Assembly: GCA_000381565.1 (NCBI GenBank)
Contig: KB906724.1
Span: 1,307,802 to 1,371,801 of the forward strand
DNA length: 64,000 bases
Direction of reading: 5' to 3'
Origin: Oxalobacteraceae bacterium AB_14
GTDB taxonomy: Bacteria > Pseudomonadota > Gammaproteobacteria > Burkholderiales > Burkholderiaceae_D
Shown in pieces: positions 26,664-36,013 of the stretch; within the stretch, counting starts at the first letter, position 1, and every line of letters begins with the position of its first letter. A program made the position numbers and the translations under genes. The notes under the pieces were generated by a model. That model had not been told where the DNA came from and searched no databases. It worked only from the letters and a program-made list of their open reading frames with translations.

Positions 26664-28574
26664 ATGGCTAGTCTTCTGCGCCGTTTGTCTATTCAGCAAA
26701 AACTGATGCTCAGCATGGCGGCCTGCCTGTTGCTGTTCCTGGTGGTCTCGGCCACGCTCAGCGTGGTCATGACGGGCAACAGCATCCGCGAGCGCGTGGT
26801 GAACCAGGAGCTGCCGGCCGAGGTGGGCGAGATCCGCAACGACATCCTGCGCCAGATCGGCGAGCCGCTGGCGGCCACGCTGTCGGTCAGCGCCAACACC
26901 TTCCTGCTGGACTGGGAAAAAGCCGGCCTGCCCGACAGCGGCCTGCCGGCCTGGATCGCCTATTCGGCCAGCGTGCGCAAGGCGGCGAAGGCGGCGGCGG
27001 TGTCCTGGGTCTCCGCCAGCACCGGCAAGTATTTCGACGAAAAAGGCTACAGCCGCACGCTCGACAAGGGCGCCGCGGCCGACCAGTGGTTCTTCGGCTT
27101 CCTGGCCAGCGGCAAGCCGTATTCGCTGAACCTGGACAAGGAACCGGGCGCCACCACCTACAACGTGTTCATCAACACCCGCTTCGACACCGGCGACGGC
27201 AAGATCGGCGTGGCCAGCCTGGGGCTGTCGGTCAACAAACTGGCGGAAAACATCCGCAGCTACAAGGTCGGCGCCTCCGGCTTCGTGTACCTGGTGCGGC
27301 CGAACGGCATGCTGATCGTGCACCGCGATACCGCGCTGGCGGACGGCCAGCATTTCATGAAGGACTTGCCGGGCTTTGACGCCGAGTTGACCACCAGGCT
27401 GCTCGGCGGCCAGAACTACGCCAGCGCCAGTTATTCGCCGCCGGGCGGCAAGCGCCTGGTGGCGTCGTCGTTCGTGCCGGAGCTGAATATGTACGTGATC
27501 GCCGAAGTGCCGGAGTCCGAAGTGCTGGGCGCGGTCACGCGTTCGGTGACGGTGTCGGCGCTGGTGGGCGGCCTGGTGGGCGGCGGCATCGGCATGTTCG
27601 TGGTGTTCCTGGTCAGCCGGGCGATTGCCGCGCCGGTGGCGCGCGCCGCGCACATGCTGGGCGAGATCGCCGACGGCAATGGCGACCTGAGCCGCCGCAT
27701 GACGGTCGAGAGCGAGGACGAGGTCGGCGCGCTGGCCGATGGCTTCAACCGCTTCGTGTCCTCGCTCAATACCACCATCCGCAAGGTGCGCGACAGTACC
27801 GAGACCATCGCCACCGCGTCGAGCGAGATCGCCAGCGGCAATCACGACCTGTCGGCGCGCACCGAGGCGCAGGCGTCCAGCCTGGAGGAGACGGCGTCGG
27901 CGATGGAGCAGTTGACCGCCACCGTGACCCAGAACGCCGACAGCGCCAGGCAGGCCAACGAGCTGGTGCAGTCGGCCTCCGGCTACGCGACCGAGGGCGG
28001 CGAGGTGGTGGGGCGCGTGGTGCAGACCATGGTGTCGATCAAGGACAGCTCGCGCAAGATCGTCGACATCATCGGCGTGATCGACGGCATCGCGTTCCAG
28101 ACCAACATCCTGGCCCTGAACGCCGCGGTGGAGGCGGCCCGTGCCGGCGAGCAGGGGCGCGGCTTCGCGGTGGTGGCGTCCGAGGTGCGCAACCTGGCGC
28201 AGCGCTCGGCCAGCGCGGCCAAGGAGATCAAGGAGCTGATCGGCGATTCGGTGACGAAGGTCGACGCCGGCAGTGTGCTGGTCGATGAGGCCGGCGTCAC
28301 GATGAGCAAGATCGTGTCGTCGGTGGAGCAGGTGACCAGCATCATGGGCGAGATCGTCGCCGCCAGCCACGAGCAGAGCGAAGGCATCGCCCAGGTCAAC
28401 CTGGCGGTGACGGAAATCGACAGCACCACGCAGCAGAATGCGGCGCTGGTGGAACAGGCCGCGGCCGCGGCCAGTTCCCTGCAGGAGCAGGCCGCCAATC
28501 TGGCGGCAGTGGTCAGCGTGTTCAAGCTGGAGGAAGAGGCGCGTGGCGGCGGCAGGCGCCTGGCGCTGCGCTAA
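26664..28574 (+). CDS. Methyl-accepting chemotaxis protein with periplasmic Cache-like sensor
   Basis: A 636-residue transmembrane chemoreceptor. TM1 ([20 protein letters not shown]) and TM2 near 290-312 flank a periplasmic domain of about 250 residues with Cache-type features ([14 protein letters not shown]). A HAMP domain follows ([24 protein letters not shown]), then the signalling hairpin with [20 protein letters not shown] and [26 protein letters not shown]. No C-terminal CheR-binding pentapeptide. The ATG at 26664 follows GGGGAGT at good spacing. The ligand cannot be read from sequence. Confidence 0.92.
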   Translation: MASLLRRLSIQQKLMLSMAACLLLFLVVSATLSVVMTGNSIRERVVNQELPAEVGEIRNDILRQIGEPLAATLSVSANTFLLDWEKAGLPDSGLPAWIAYSASVRKAAKAAAVSWVSASTGKYFDEKGYSRTLDKGAAADQWFFGFLASGKPYSLNLDKEPGATTYNVFINTRFDTGDGKIGVASLGLSVNKLAENIRSYKVGASGFVYLVRPNGMLIVHRDTALADGQHFMKDLPGFDAELTTRLLGGQNYASASYSPPGGKRLVASSFVPELNMYVIAEVPESEVLGAVTRSVTVSALVGGLVGGGIGMFVVFLVSRAIAAPVARAAHMLGEIADGNGDLSRRMTVESEDEVGALADGFNRFVSSLNTTIRKVRDSTETIATASSEIASGNHDLSARTEAQASSLEETASAMEQLTATVTQNADSARQANELVQSASGYATEGGEVVGRVVQTMVSIKDSSRKIVDIIGVIDGIAFQTNILALNAAVEAARAGEQGRGFAVVASEVRNLAQRSASAAKEIKELIGDSVTKVDAGSVLVDEAGVTMSKIVSSVEQVTSIMGEIVAASHEQSEGIAQVNLAVTEIDSTTQQNAALVEQAAAAASSLQEQAANLAAVVSVFKLEEEARGGGRRLALR

Positions 28575-28672
28575 GCTGTGTGGTCGGCGTAACTAAATGT
28601 TTCGGTTATGCACCAATGTACGGTAGACTTGTCAATTATCCAAGTTTGCAAACCACGTACAGGGAGTGTCGA

Positions 28673-29926
28673 TTGAAACAGCTGTTTTCCGGAAAATTTG
28701 CCGCCGTGGCGTTGATGTCCGCTTGCTGGCTGGCGCCTGGCGTGGCGGCCAGCCAGGAGGGCGTCAAGGTCGGCGCCTATCATGTGGACGCGGCCAGCGC
28801 GGGCAGCGGCCCCTACACCGTCATTTTCGAATCGGGCTTCGCCAGCGACCTGTCGGTGTGGCGCAAGGTGGCGCCGGAAATCGCCAAGTCGGCCAAGGTG
28901 TTGGTCTACTCGCGCGCCGGCATCGGCAAATCCGATGCGCGCCCCGAAGCGCGCACGCCGCAGCGCAGCAGCGCGGAGCTGGACCAGCTGATCGAGGCCG
29001 CCCACCTGTCGCCGCCGTACATCCTGGTCGGCCATTCCTACGGCGGCTATCTGATCCGCCTGTTCGCCCAGCGCCATCCGGAGCAGGTCGCCGGCATGGT
29101 GTTTGTCGACCCCAGCATGGAACGCTTCGACACCGAGCTCAAAAAGCTCGACGCCGCCAAGGTCGCGCAAGACCACAAGTACCTCGATACGCTGACGCCC
29201 GCGCCGCTGAAGGCGGAAAGCAAGCTGGTCGATGAAGCCTTCGCCGCCGCCAGCCTGCTGCCGGCGCCGCGCTTGCCGGACGTGCCGGCCGTGGTGCTGA
29301 CCTCGACCATGGTGCGCGAGCAGCCGGAGTTCTTCATGCACACGGCGCCGGCGGTGGCGGTGTGGCGCTCGCTGCACGAGCAATTGTTCCTGCAGTTTTC
29401 GTCGGGCAGCCATGTCGTCACGGCCAACAGCGGACACAACATCCATCTGGAGGAACCGGCGCTGGTGGTCGGCGCCATCCAGCAGGTGATCGCCGGCGCC
29501 ACCGCGCAGCAGCAGCGCCGTGTTCACAAGCTGGCGCAGGAAAACCTGTTGCGCGCCCTGGAGCGCGCGGACGTTTTGCTGAAGGCGCAGCGCGCCAGCG
29601 AAGCGGGGCAGCTGGTCGACAGCGCGCTGAAAGAGAGCGGCTTCGGCGAGAATGAAATCAACGGCGTGGGTTACATGGTGCTGGGCAAGCGCAAGCAGCC
29701 GCAGCTCGCCGCGCTGGTGATGAAGTTCAACGCCGGCACCTTCCCGGCATCGGCCAACGCGCACGACAGCTACGGCGAGTTGCTATTGGAAGTGAAGCAG
29801 CCCTTGCAGGCCAGGGCGCAGTTCCAGCAGGCGATCGCGCTGGGCACGGCCGGAGACAAGAGTCCGCAGGCCATGGAAGGCTACCGCAAAAACCTGGCGC
29901 GAGCCGAGCAGGCATTGGCCCGGTGA
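28673..29926 (+). CDS. Exported alpha/beta hydrolase with C-terminal TPR-like region, TTG start
   Basis: A 417-residue protein. The start is TTG at 28673, with AGGGAG six bases before it; the N-terminus is then a clean signal peptide (KQLFSGKFAAVALMSACWLAPGVAA). The hydrolase domain runs to about 285: nucleophile Ser in ILVGHSYGGYL, an Asp in VFVDPSMERF and catalytic His in ANSGHNIHLEEP. Residues 300-417 are helical repeats resembling TPRs (ERADVLLKAQRASEAGQLVD, ... QARAQFQQAIALGTAGD). Fusion of a periplasmic hydrolase with TPR-like helices suggests a protein-bound or processive role. The substrate is unknown. Confidence 0.78.
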   Translation: MKQLFSGKFAAVALMSACWLAPGVAASQEGVKVGAYHVDAASAGSGPYTVIFESGFASDLSVWRKVAPEIAKSAKVLVYSRAGIGKSDARPEARTPQRSSAELDQLIEAAHLSPPYILVGHSYGGYLIRLFAQRHPEQVAGMVFVDPSMERFDTELKKLDAAKVAQDHKYLDTLTPAPLKAESKLVDEAFAAASLLPAPRLPDVPAVVLTSTMVREQPEFFMHTAPAVAVWRSLHEQLFLQFSSGSHVVTANSGHNIHLEEPALVVGAIQQVIAGATAQQQRRVHKLAQENLLRALERADVLLKAQRASEAGQLVDSALKESGFGENEINGVGYMVLGKRKQPQLAALVMKFNAGTFPASANAHDSYGELLLEVKQPLQARAQFQQAIALGTAGDKSPQAMEGYRKNLARAEQALAR

Positions 29927-29964
29927 TATATGATGCCCAGGTTTCCCTATGAGGTTGCCTCAGC

Positions 29965-30252
29965 ATGTACATCGTGAATCTGACTTATCTGAAACCGCTG
30001 CCGGAAATAGAGGCGCACCTTGCCGCCCATCGCGCCTTCCTCGACGCGCAGTATGCACGCGAGGTATTTCTGGCGTCGGGCCCGAAGAACCCGCGCGATG
30101 GCGGTGTGATTATCGTGAGTGGACACCTGTCGCGCGCGCAGCTCGACGGCTTGCTGGCACAGGACCCGTTCGCGCAGAACGGGATCGCCAGCTATCAGGT
30201 GACGGAGTTCGAGGCCACCAAGCACCATCCGGCGCTGGCGGCCTTGCTGTAA
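29965..30252 (+). CDS. YciI-family protein
   Basis: A 95-residue dimeric alpha/beta-barrel (DABB) protein: MYIVNLTYLKPLPEIEAHL, HRAFLDAQ with the conserved His, FLASGPKNPRDGGVIIVSG and the active-site-type Asp in LLAQDPFAQNG. Family members include dehalogenase-like and uncharacterised enzymes. It abuts the convergent rraB gene with no gap. Confidence 0.85.
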   Translation: MYIVNLTYLKPLPEIEAHLAAHRAFLDAQYAREVFLASGPKNPRDGGVIIVSGHLSRAQLDGLLAQDPFAQNGIASYQVTEFEATKHHPALAALL

Positions 30253-30594
30253 TCAGGCGACAGGACCGACGTCCATGCCGTCGTAGGATTCGAGCTGGTG
30301 CTCTTCGGCGAACTTGTAAAACTCCTGGTTGCGGACGTGCAGCGTGTCGGCGCTGTGGTGCTCGGCTTTTTCAACATGCAGCCACCACAGCGCAGGGACG
30401 CTGGCTTCAGGCTTGGAGTCGTAGATGCCGACGACCTGATAGCCCTTGGCCTTCAGCTGCTCGCCGGCGACTTCCAGTTTGCTCTTGACCGGGTCGGCGA
30501 AAAAATAGCCCCACAACAGCGGCTTGGAAATATCCCACGGTGCGTTCTGCTTCATGTCGGCAAACAGCTCGACCATGTCTTCTTTGGTGATCAT
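30253..30594 (-). CDS. RraB-family ribonuclease E inhibitor domain protein
   Basis: A 113-residue acidic protein with the RraB fold pattern: a short N-terminal helix (ITKEDMVELFADMK), W-rich strands (SKPLLWGYFFADPVKSKLEVAG, ALWWLHVEKAEHHS) and a C-terminal YKFAEEHQLESYDGMDVG in which the final YDGMDVGP is typical. Likely modulates RNase E or the degradosome. Four bases downstream of the mntA-like gene, on the same strand, so possibly in the hepT-mntA transcript. Confidence 0.8.
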   Translation of the reverse strand: MITKEDMVELFADMKQNAPWDISKPLLWGYFFADPVKSKLEVAGEQLKAKGYQVVGIYDSKPEASVPALWWLHVEKAEHHSADTLHVRNQEFYKFAEEHQLESYDGMDVGPVA

Positions 30595-30598
30595 GTAC

Positions 30599-30931
30599 TT
30601 ATTCCTTATTGCGGTGATAGAACGACACGCCCACTCTGTCGATATGGGCCAGTAGTTCCGGGTTGTCGATCCGGTCGCGGATCGACAAATCTATTTTGTA
30701 GGGCAGCAGCAGATCGTCCAGCTGATTCTCTATCCTGAGCAGCAGCTGCATGTTCAGTCCCGCGCCGGTCAAACACAGATCGATGTCCGAGCCGCGCTTG
30801 AAATTTCCCTTGGCGCGCGAGCCATATAAAATTGCTTGCTCGACTTCGGGGTGCGCAGAAAAAACAGCAGCCATGTTGCGCACGACACTGGCCTTCAACC
30901 CAAACACGAGCGGTTCCAGTTCAAGTGACAT
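30599..30931 (-). CDS. mntA: MntA-like minimal nucleotidyltransferase (antitoxin)
   Basis: A 110-residue polymerase-beta-fold enzyme with the signature GSRAKGNFKRGSDIDL and a further acidic residue in KIDLSIRD. MntA proteins transfer AMP to a Tyr of their partner HepT and so silence it. It overlaps the hepT frame by 11 bases. A two-gene order of hepT then mntA is as in type VII toxin-antitoxin modules. Confidence 0.85.
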   Translation of the reverse strand: MSLELEPLVFGLKASVVRNMAAVFSAHPEVEQAILYGSRAKGNFKRGSDIDLCLTGAGLNMQLLLRIENQLDDLLLPYKIDLSIRDRIDNPELLAHIDRVGVSFYHRNKE

Positions 30932-31331
30932 CGGCGAGCTCCGTCATTTTCCGTTCGAACTCCGTGAACAGCGCGAAGTAATGCTTCAATATCAGGTCGG
31001 CGATTTCATCGGCGGTTTCCTTGTTATAGGTATGCGCCGATTGGTTGCGGCTTTTAATCATCCCCATCCAGGTTTCACCGTCGCTCAGCAGGTTATATTG
31101 AAACGCCTCGCGCGTCGCATCGCGGGAGCCGCTGATATTGCTGTTGCCCTGATAGTGAAAATAGTCCTTCATGACGTTCCACGCGAGTTCGTGCGTGAAC
31201 TCAAACGCCTTGATCAGGCCTTGTTGTTCAAGCTCGTTCAGATCGCCGTGGTCGATGAATTTTTTAAGCTGCGCCAACGCGCGCCGGTAATTCGACAGGC
31301 GTTGCAGCCAGCGGATGTCCTGCTCGCTCAT
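30921..31331 (-). CDS. hepT: HepT-like HEPN-fold RNase toxin / nucleotidyltransferase-associated protein
   Basis: A 136-residue all-helical protein. It shows the RX4-6H HEPN active-site pattern (KSRNQSAHTYN), with the downstream Tyr that is the AMPylation site in characterised HepT proteins, and FEFTHELAWNVMKDYFHYQG typical of the HI0074 branch. Its predicted role is an RNA-cleaving toxin held in check by the adjacent MntA-like gene. Confidence 0.85.
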   Translation of the reverse strand: MSEQDIRWLQRLSNYRRALAQLKKFIDHGDLNELEQQGLIKAFEFTHELAWNVMKDYFHYQGNSNISGSRDATREAFQYNLLSDGETWMGMIKSRNQSAHTYNKETADEIADLILKHYFALFTEFERKMTELADVT

Positions 31332-31388
31332 GATTTGCCCCGCACCCTACGTTGTCGTGTGTATTTTACCGCGGCGGCGGTGGAGCGG

Positions 31389-32897
31389 TCAGGTGCGGGG
31401 AAAGGCTACCGTGACTTTCAGGCCCTGGCCGCTGCCGGCGTCGTCCAGCGCGATGCTGGCGCCGTGCAGGGTGGCGATGTCGCGCACGATGGCCAGGCCC
31501 AGGCCGGCGCCGCCCGGATTGCGTTCCAGCGTCGCGGCGGCGCGGTAGAAGGGCGCGAACACCCGTTCGCGCTCGGCGGCGGCGACGCCTTGGCCGCTGT
31601 CCTCCACTTCCAGCACCACGCCGACCGTGCCGGCGCCCGGCCGCACCCGCAGCGTCACGGTGCCGCCCCGCGGCGTGTAGCGCAGGGCGTTGTCCACCAG
31701 GTTGGCGATCAGCTCGTGCAGCAGCAAGGCCTGGCCCTGGACCACGCATTCGCTGTCGGCCTCCAGCGCCAGGTCGATCTGCCTGGCCACCGCCGCCATC
31801 GCCATCTCCAGCCCGACCTGGCGCGCGATGTCGCGCAGCGAGGCCGGTTCCGACCGGACCGCCGCGCCGTCGGCGTCGCCGCCATGTTCGATGCGCGCCA
31901 ACGTCAGCAGGCGGTTGGCCAGGTTGACGGTCGAATCGGTGGTGGCGGCGATGCTGTGGACGATCTCGCGCAGCGCCGCCCGCGTGGCCTGCGGATCGAC
32001 GCCGGGACGGTCGCATTCGCGCAGCGCCAGTTCGGCCTGGGTCTTCAGCACCGTCAACGGCGTGCGCAACTGGTGCGAGGCGTCGGCGATGAAGCGGCGC
32101 TGGCTGCTGATCAGGATCTGCAGGCGCGAGCGCGAGCTGTTCATCGCCGCCACCAGCGGCCGCACTTCCTTGTGCACCAGCGTCGGATCGACATCGGACG
32201 AATCATTGAGGCTGCGCGTCTCCACCGCGATCTTCAGCCGCATCAGCGGCTGCAGCACCAGCCGCACCGCGAACCACACCAGCAGCGCCACCGCCAGCAG
32301 CAGCAAGGCCTGCCACACCAGCGTATCGAACAGGATCTGGTTGGACAGGCCGCGCCGCGCCTCCAGCGTTTCGCCGACCTGGATCAGGGCGATGCCGCGC
32401 ATCGAATCGTCGTACACCGGCTGCAGCAGCGCGGCGATGCGCACCGGCTGGCCGTTGTAGTTGGCGTGGTAGAAGCGCACCAGCGCCGGATAGGCCTCCG
32501 AGCGCGGCACGTTGGCCGGCACCGGCGGCAGGTCGGCGTAGCCGGACACGGTCTCGCCATTGATGCCGGTTACCTTGTAGTAGATGCGGCCCAGCGTATC
32601 GGTTTCGAAGCTGTCCAGCGCCACGTAGGGCACATCCGCCACCACCTTGCCGTCGACGATGGAGACGCGTTCGGCCAGCGCGCGCGTGGAGGCCAGCAGC
32701 GAACGGTCGTAGGCGACGTCGGCCGCGTTCAGCGCGTTGTGGTAGACCGACAGGGTGTTGAGCGCCACCAGCACCAGCAAGGGGCCCAGCAGCCAGCGCA
32801 GCAACTGGCCGCGCAGGCTGCCCGGCTGGGGGGCGCCCGGACCGAAGCGGCGCGCCAGCCGGTCCAGCAGCGGCAGGCGGCGGCCGATTGCGTTCAA
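31389..32897 (-). CDS. tctE: TctE-like sensor histidine kinase
   Basis: A 502-residue membrane kinase: TM1 (LLGPLLVLVALNTLSVYH), a periplasmic sensor of about 150 residues matching the TctE N-terminal domain (RALAERVSIVDGKVVADVPY, DTLGRIYYKVTGINGE), TM2, H-box ADASHQLRTPLTVLKTQAE, N-box NLVDNALRYTPRGG and GAGLGLAIVRDIA. The most likely start is TTG at 32897, two bases past the tctD stop, with GGGCGG upstream; no ATG gives a better N-terminus. It should sense tri- or dicarboxylates with TctD and control the divergent porin/TctC genes. Confidence 0.85.
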   Translation of the reverse strand: MNAIGRRLPLLDRLARRFGPGAPQPGSLRGQLLRWLLGPLLVLVALNTLSVYHNALNAADVAYDRSLLASTRALAERVSIVDGKVVADVPYVALDSFETDTLGRIYYKVTGINGETVSGYADLPPVPANVPRSEAYPALVRFYHANYNGQPVRIAALLQPVYDDSMRGIALIQVGETLEARRGLSNQILFDTLVWQALLLLAVALLVWFAVRLVLQPLMRLKIAVETRSLNDSSDVDPTLVHKEVRPLVAAMNSSRSRLQILISSQRRFIADASHQLRTPLTVLKTQAELALRECDRPGVDPQATRAALREIVHSIAATTDSTVNLANRLLTLARIEHGGDADGAAVRSEPASLRDIARQVGLEMAMAAVARQIDLALEADSECVVQGQALLLHELIANLVDNALRYTPRGGTVTLRVRPGAGTVGVVLEVEDSGQGVAAAERERVFAPFYRAAATLERNPGGAGLGLAIVRDIATLHGASIALDDAGSGQGLKVTVAFPRT

Positions 32898-32899
32898 GG

Positions 32900-33625
32900 T
32901 CAGCCGCCCTTGGCGCCGCCGGCCGGAGCGGGCCCGGGCGCGGGGCGCGGCTGCAGCAGGTAGCCGATGCCGCGCAGCGTGGTGATGACGGCGGCATCCG
33001 GCGCGGCGATGTCGAGCTTCTTGCGCACGCGGTGGATATACAGCTCGATCGCATCGAGGTTGGCGTCGTCGGCCAGCGCGAACACTTCGTCGAACAGCTT
33101 CTCCTTGGAGACCGCGCGGCCGGAACGGGTGATCAGCGTTTCCAGCACCGCGTGTTCGCGCGGGGTCAGCGCCAGCGGCGCGCCGGCGTAGCTGAACATG
33201 CGGGTGACGGTGTCGAAACTGAGCGCGCCGCAGCTGTGCACCAGCGCCTCGTTGCCGACGCTGCGGCGCAGCAGCGCCTTCACGCGCGCCTCCAGTTCGG
33301 CCAGTTCGAAGGGCTTGGCCAGGTAATCGTCGGCGCCCAGGTTCAGGCCCTGCACGCGGTCTTCCAGGCCGCCGCGCGCGGTCAGTATCAACACCGGAGT
33401 CTGGCCGCGCGGTCCGCCGCGCGCGCGCAGGCGCTTGAGCACTTCCAGGCCGTCCATGCGCGGCAAAGTCAGGTCGAGGATCAGCAGCGCGTAGTCCTGG
33501 GTGTGCAGCAGGGCGTCGGCGTCGGCGCCGTTGTCGGCACATTCCACCGTCAGGTTGGCGTCGCGCAGGGCCTTGGACAGCCAATGTGACAGCTCGGTGT
33601 GGTCTTCAACTAACAGAATGCGCAT
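32900..33625 (-). CDS. tctD: TctD-like OmpR-family response regulator
   Basis: A 241-residue regulator: receiver with acidic pocket LLVEDH, phosphoacceptor Asp in LILDLTLPRMDG and Lys in YLAKPFE, then the OmpR winged helix (LTPREHAVLETLITRSGRAVSKEKLFDEVF, LYIHRVRKKL, TLRGIGYLL). It is divergent from the porin across a 229-base gap that contains an inverted repeat (33710-33841) which may be its binding region. The C-terminus is Pro/Gly-rich. Confidence 0.9.
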   Translation of the reverse strand: MRILLVEDHTELSHWLSKALRDANLTVECADNGADADALLHTQDYALLILDLTLPRMDGLEVLKRLRARGGPRGQTPVLILTARGGLEDRVQGLNLGADDYLAKPFELAELEARVKALLRRSVGNEALVHSCGALSFDTVTRMFSYAGAPLALTPREHAVLETLITRSGRAVSKEKLFDEVFALADDANLDAIELYIHRVRKKLDIAAPDAAVITTLRGIGYLLQPRPAPGPAPAGGAKGG

Positions 33626-33709
33626 AATTTCTTGCCAACCATATGAAATAAGTTCAGTGTAAGGCCAGAATCATGGTCTCCGCCGCCCCAAAAGGGAAGC
33701 CCTTACCTG

Positions 33710-33841
33710 ATTTGTGGCGGCTGGACGACAGCAAGCCAGGCCGCGCAGTAGCGATGGATGCAGTGAAAGGCAATTGAAAGGAAGCGACTCCTATAGTGAC
33801 AGCCTGATCGCAAAAATCAGGCGCCACAAATAACTATATCC
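33710..33841. promoter_or_regulatory. Paired inverted sites ATTTGTGGCG / CGCCACAAAT in the tctD-porin gap
   Basis: ATTTGTGGCG (33710-33719) and its exact reverse complement CGCCACAAAT (33832-33841) sit 112 bases apart between the divergent tctD and porin genes. A 7-bp hairpin (GCCTGAT/ATCAGGC) directly precedes the right copy. The arrangement suggests two operators for one regulator, TctD being the obvious candidate, with possible looping. No clean -35/-10 is evident. Confidence 0.45.
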
Positions 33842-33854
33842 TCTGGAGACCCAC

Positions 33855-34922
33855 ATGAAAAAAACCTCGTTGAACCTCGCTGTCATGGCACTCGCGGCAG
33901 CCGCCGGCGGCGCCGCCCACGCCCAATCGAATGTGCAGATCTACGGCTTGCTGGACGCCGGCATCGAAACCGCCAACAACAAGTCGGCCACCGGCGGCAG
34001 CCGGACCAGCGTCATCTCGGGCGGCATGAACACCTCGCGCTGGGGCCTGCGCGGCAGCGAAGACCTGGGCGGCGGCCTGAAAGCCGTGTTCAACCTCGAA
34101 GGCGGCATCCTGATGGACACTGGCGCCCAGGATGGCGTGCTGTTCAAGCGCCAGGCCTACGCCGGCCTGGAGGGCTCCTTCGGCCGCGTGGTCATCGGCC
34201 GCACCTTCACCAGCGTGTACGACACCGTCCTCGCCTTCGACCCGATGGGCTATTCGCCCTACTATTCCTGGGCCACCTCGGGGCCGGCCACCGGTCCCAG
34301 CAAATACGGCTTCACCGCCGCCTATGACAACGTCATCAAGTACACCGTCGTCACCGGCGGCCTGAAATTTAGCGCCAACTACGCCGCCGGCGAGCAGGCC
34401 ACCGGCGCGCAGGATAGCGCCAAGATCGGCGCCGGCGCCACCTACAAGATTGGCGCCGCCCACCTGATGGCCACCTGGGAGCGCAACAACGGCAACACCG
34501 TTCCGGCCACCGGCGCCCGCGACAAGAACACCGTCTGGCACCTGGGCGCGAACTATGAAAACGGGCCGTTCAAGCTGTTCGGCGTGATCCGCGACTACAA
34601 ACTGGTGGCCGGCAAGGCGCTCACCGCCGACGTCGACGCCACCACCTCCTGGGCCGGCATCGCCTACAAGGCCAACGCCGTGACCACGCTGACCGGCGCG
34701 ATCTACCACGTCAACGTCAAGAATGTCGCCGGCGGCAAGGACGCCGATCCCACCATGTACGCGCTGCGCTATCGCTACGCGCTGTCCAAGCGCACCAGCC
34801 TGCATATCTCGGCCGCCTACGCCAAATCCAAGAACGGCCAGCTGACCGGCCTGTCGCGCGACGACGCCGGCTTCGGCACCAGCCAGCACGGCCTGGTGGT
34901 CGGCATGCAGCACCGCTTCTAA
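33855..34922 (+). CDS. Gram-negative porin (betaproteobacterial OmpC-like trimer porin)
   Basis: A 355-residue outer-membrane protein with signal peptide LNLAVMALAAAAGGAAHA and the beginning QSNVQIYGLLDAGIETANN typical of Burkholderiales porins. RWGLRGSEDLGGGLKAVFNLEGG and FGRVVIGRTFTS are family hallmarks, and it ends in the C-terminal Phe (GMQHRF) needed for Bam-dependent assembly. GGAG precedes the ATG at good spacing. It is followed by a lone TctC and is probably induced by TctED for carboxylate entry. Confidence 0.92.
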   Translation: MKKTSLNLAVMALAAAAGGAAHAQSNVQIYGLLDAGIETANNKSATGGSRTSVISGGMNTSRWGLRGSEDLGGGLKAVFNLEGGILMDTGAQDGVLFKRQAYAGLEGSFGRVVIGRTFTSVYDTVLAFDPMGYSPYYSWATSGPATGPSKYGFTAAYDNVIKYTVVTGGLKFSANYAAGEQATGAQDSAKIGAGATYKIGAAHLMATWERNNGNTVPATGARDKNTVWHLGANYENGPFKLFGVIRDYKLVAGKALTADVDATTSWAGIAYKANAVTTLTGAIYHVNVKNVAGGKDADPTMYALRYRYALSKRTSLHISAAYAKSKNGQLTGLSRDDAGFGTSQHGLVVGMQHRF

Positions 34923-34935
34923 GCCAGGGAAAGGA

Positions 34936-34963
34936 GCGCGGTATTTTGTGCAGAATGCCGCGC
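34936..34963 (+). repeat. 10-bp stem-loop between the porin and tctC genes
   Basis: GCGCGGTATT pairs with AATGCCGCGC (one T-G wobble) around an 8-base loop, 13 bases after the porin stop. No T run follows, so it is more likely an mRNA-stability or attenuating hairpin than a full terminator. Confidence 0.5.
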
Positions 34964-35009
34964 CCTGAAAGCGCTTTGAAAGCTTCACCGTTCTAAGATA
35001 CCTACCAAG

Positions 35010-35981
35010 ATGACTAAAGTTTTGCTGGCTTTGATTGCCGCGCTCTCGCTGAGCGCGGTGGCGCGGGCCGCGAGCCTGGAGTGCATCGTGCCGTCCAAGC
35101 CGGGCGGCGCGATGGACCTCACTTGCAAGCTGGCGCAAAAGGGTTTGCAAGGCTTGAGCGGCGCGCCGAAGCCGCCGCCGTCGGATATGCATATCAGCTA
35201 TCTGCCGGGCGGGATCGGCGCGGTGGCCTGGCATTCGCTGGTGTCGCAGCGGCGCTCGGAACCGAACACGCTGGTGGCTTTTTCGGGCGGCTCGCTGCTC
35301 AATCTGGCGCAGGGCAAGTTCGGCAAGGCCAAGTCCTCCGATGTGCGCTGGGTGGCGGCGCTGGGCGCCGACTACGGCATGATCGCGGTGCGCGCCGATT
35401 CGCCCTACAAGACGCTGGGCCAGCTGGTGGCGGCGCTGAAGGATCATCCGGAGAAGGTGCTGATCGGCGTCTCCGGCACCATCGGCAGCCAGGACTGGCT
35501 GAAGATGGCGATGGTGGTCAAGACCGCCGGCATCGATCCGAAGGTGCTGCGTTTCGTGGCGCTGGAGGGCGGCGGCGAAGCCTTCGCCGCCATGCACGCC
35601 AGCCTGGTGCAGGCGGTGTCGGGCGACGCCAGCGAAGCGGCGCTGTATTCGGCCGGTGGCAACACCAGGGTGCTGGCGATACTGGCCGAGCACCGCCTGC
35701 CGGGCGTGTTGGCCAATGTGCCGACGGCGCGCGAGCAGGGCATCGACGTGGTGTGGCCGATCATCCGGGGCGTCTGGATGGGGCCACAGGTGTCGGATGC
35801 GGATTACCAGCACTGGGTCGCCAATTTCGACCGCGTGCTGGCCAGTCCGCAGTTCGCGCAAATGCGCGCGGCGTCGGGCCTGTCCCCGTTTGGGATGACC
35901 GGCGACGCGCTGGCAGCATACGTAAAAAAGGCCGTGGACGATTACGGCAGGCGCGCCGCCGAACTCGGTCTGGTGCGCTGA
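35010..35981 (+). CDS. tctC: TctC/Bug-family periplasmic binding protein, without TctA/TctB
   Basis: A 323-residue protein with signal peptide (LLALIAALSLSAVARA) and the Bug fold: ECIVPSKPGGAMDLTCKLA, MHISYLPGGIGAVAWHSL, ALKDHPEKVLIGVSGTIGS, VPTAREQGIDV. Such proteins capture carboxylates for the TctAB membrane transporter. No tctA or tctB is in the window. Instead an ABC importer follows 32 bases downstream. It may serve a distant TctAB or act as a sensor accessory for TctE. Confidence 0.87.
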   Translation: MTKVLLALIAALSLSAVARAASLECIVPSKPGGAMDLTCKLAQKGLQGLSGAPKPPPSDMHISYLPGGIGAVAWHSLVSQRRSEPNTLVAFSGGSLLNLAQGKFGKAKSSDVRWVAALGADYGMIAVRADSPYKTLGQLVAALKDHPEKVLIGVSGTIGSQDWLKMAMVVKTAGIDPKVLRFVALEGGGEAFAAMHASLVQAVSGDASEAALYSAGGNTRVLAILAEHRLPGVLANVPTAREQGIDVVWPIIRGVWMGPQVSDADYQHWVANFDRVLASPQFAQMRAASGLSPFGMTGDALAAYVKKAVDDYGRRAAELGLVR

Positions 35982-36013
35982 TTTCCACCACATATAAAAC
36001 AACGGAGACTATC

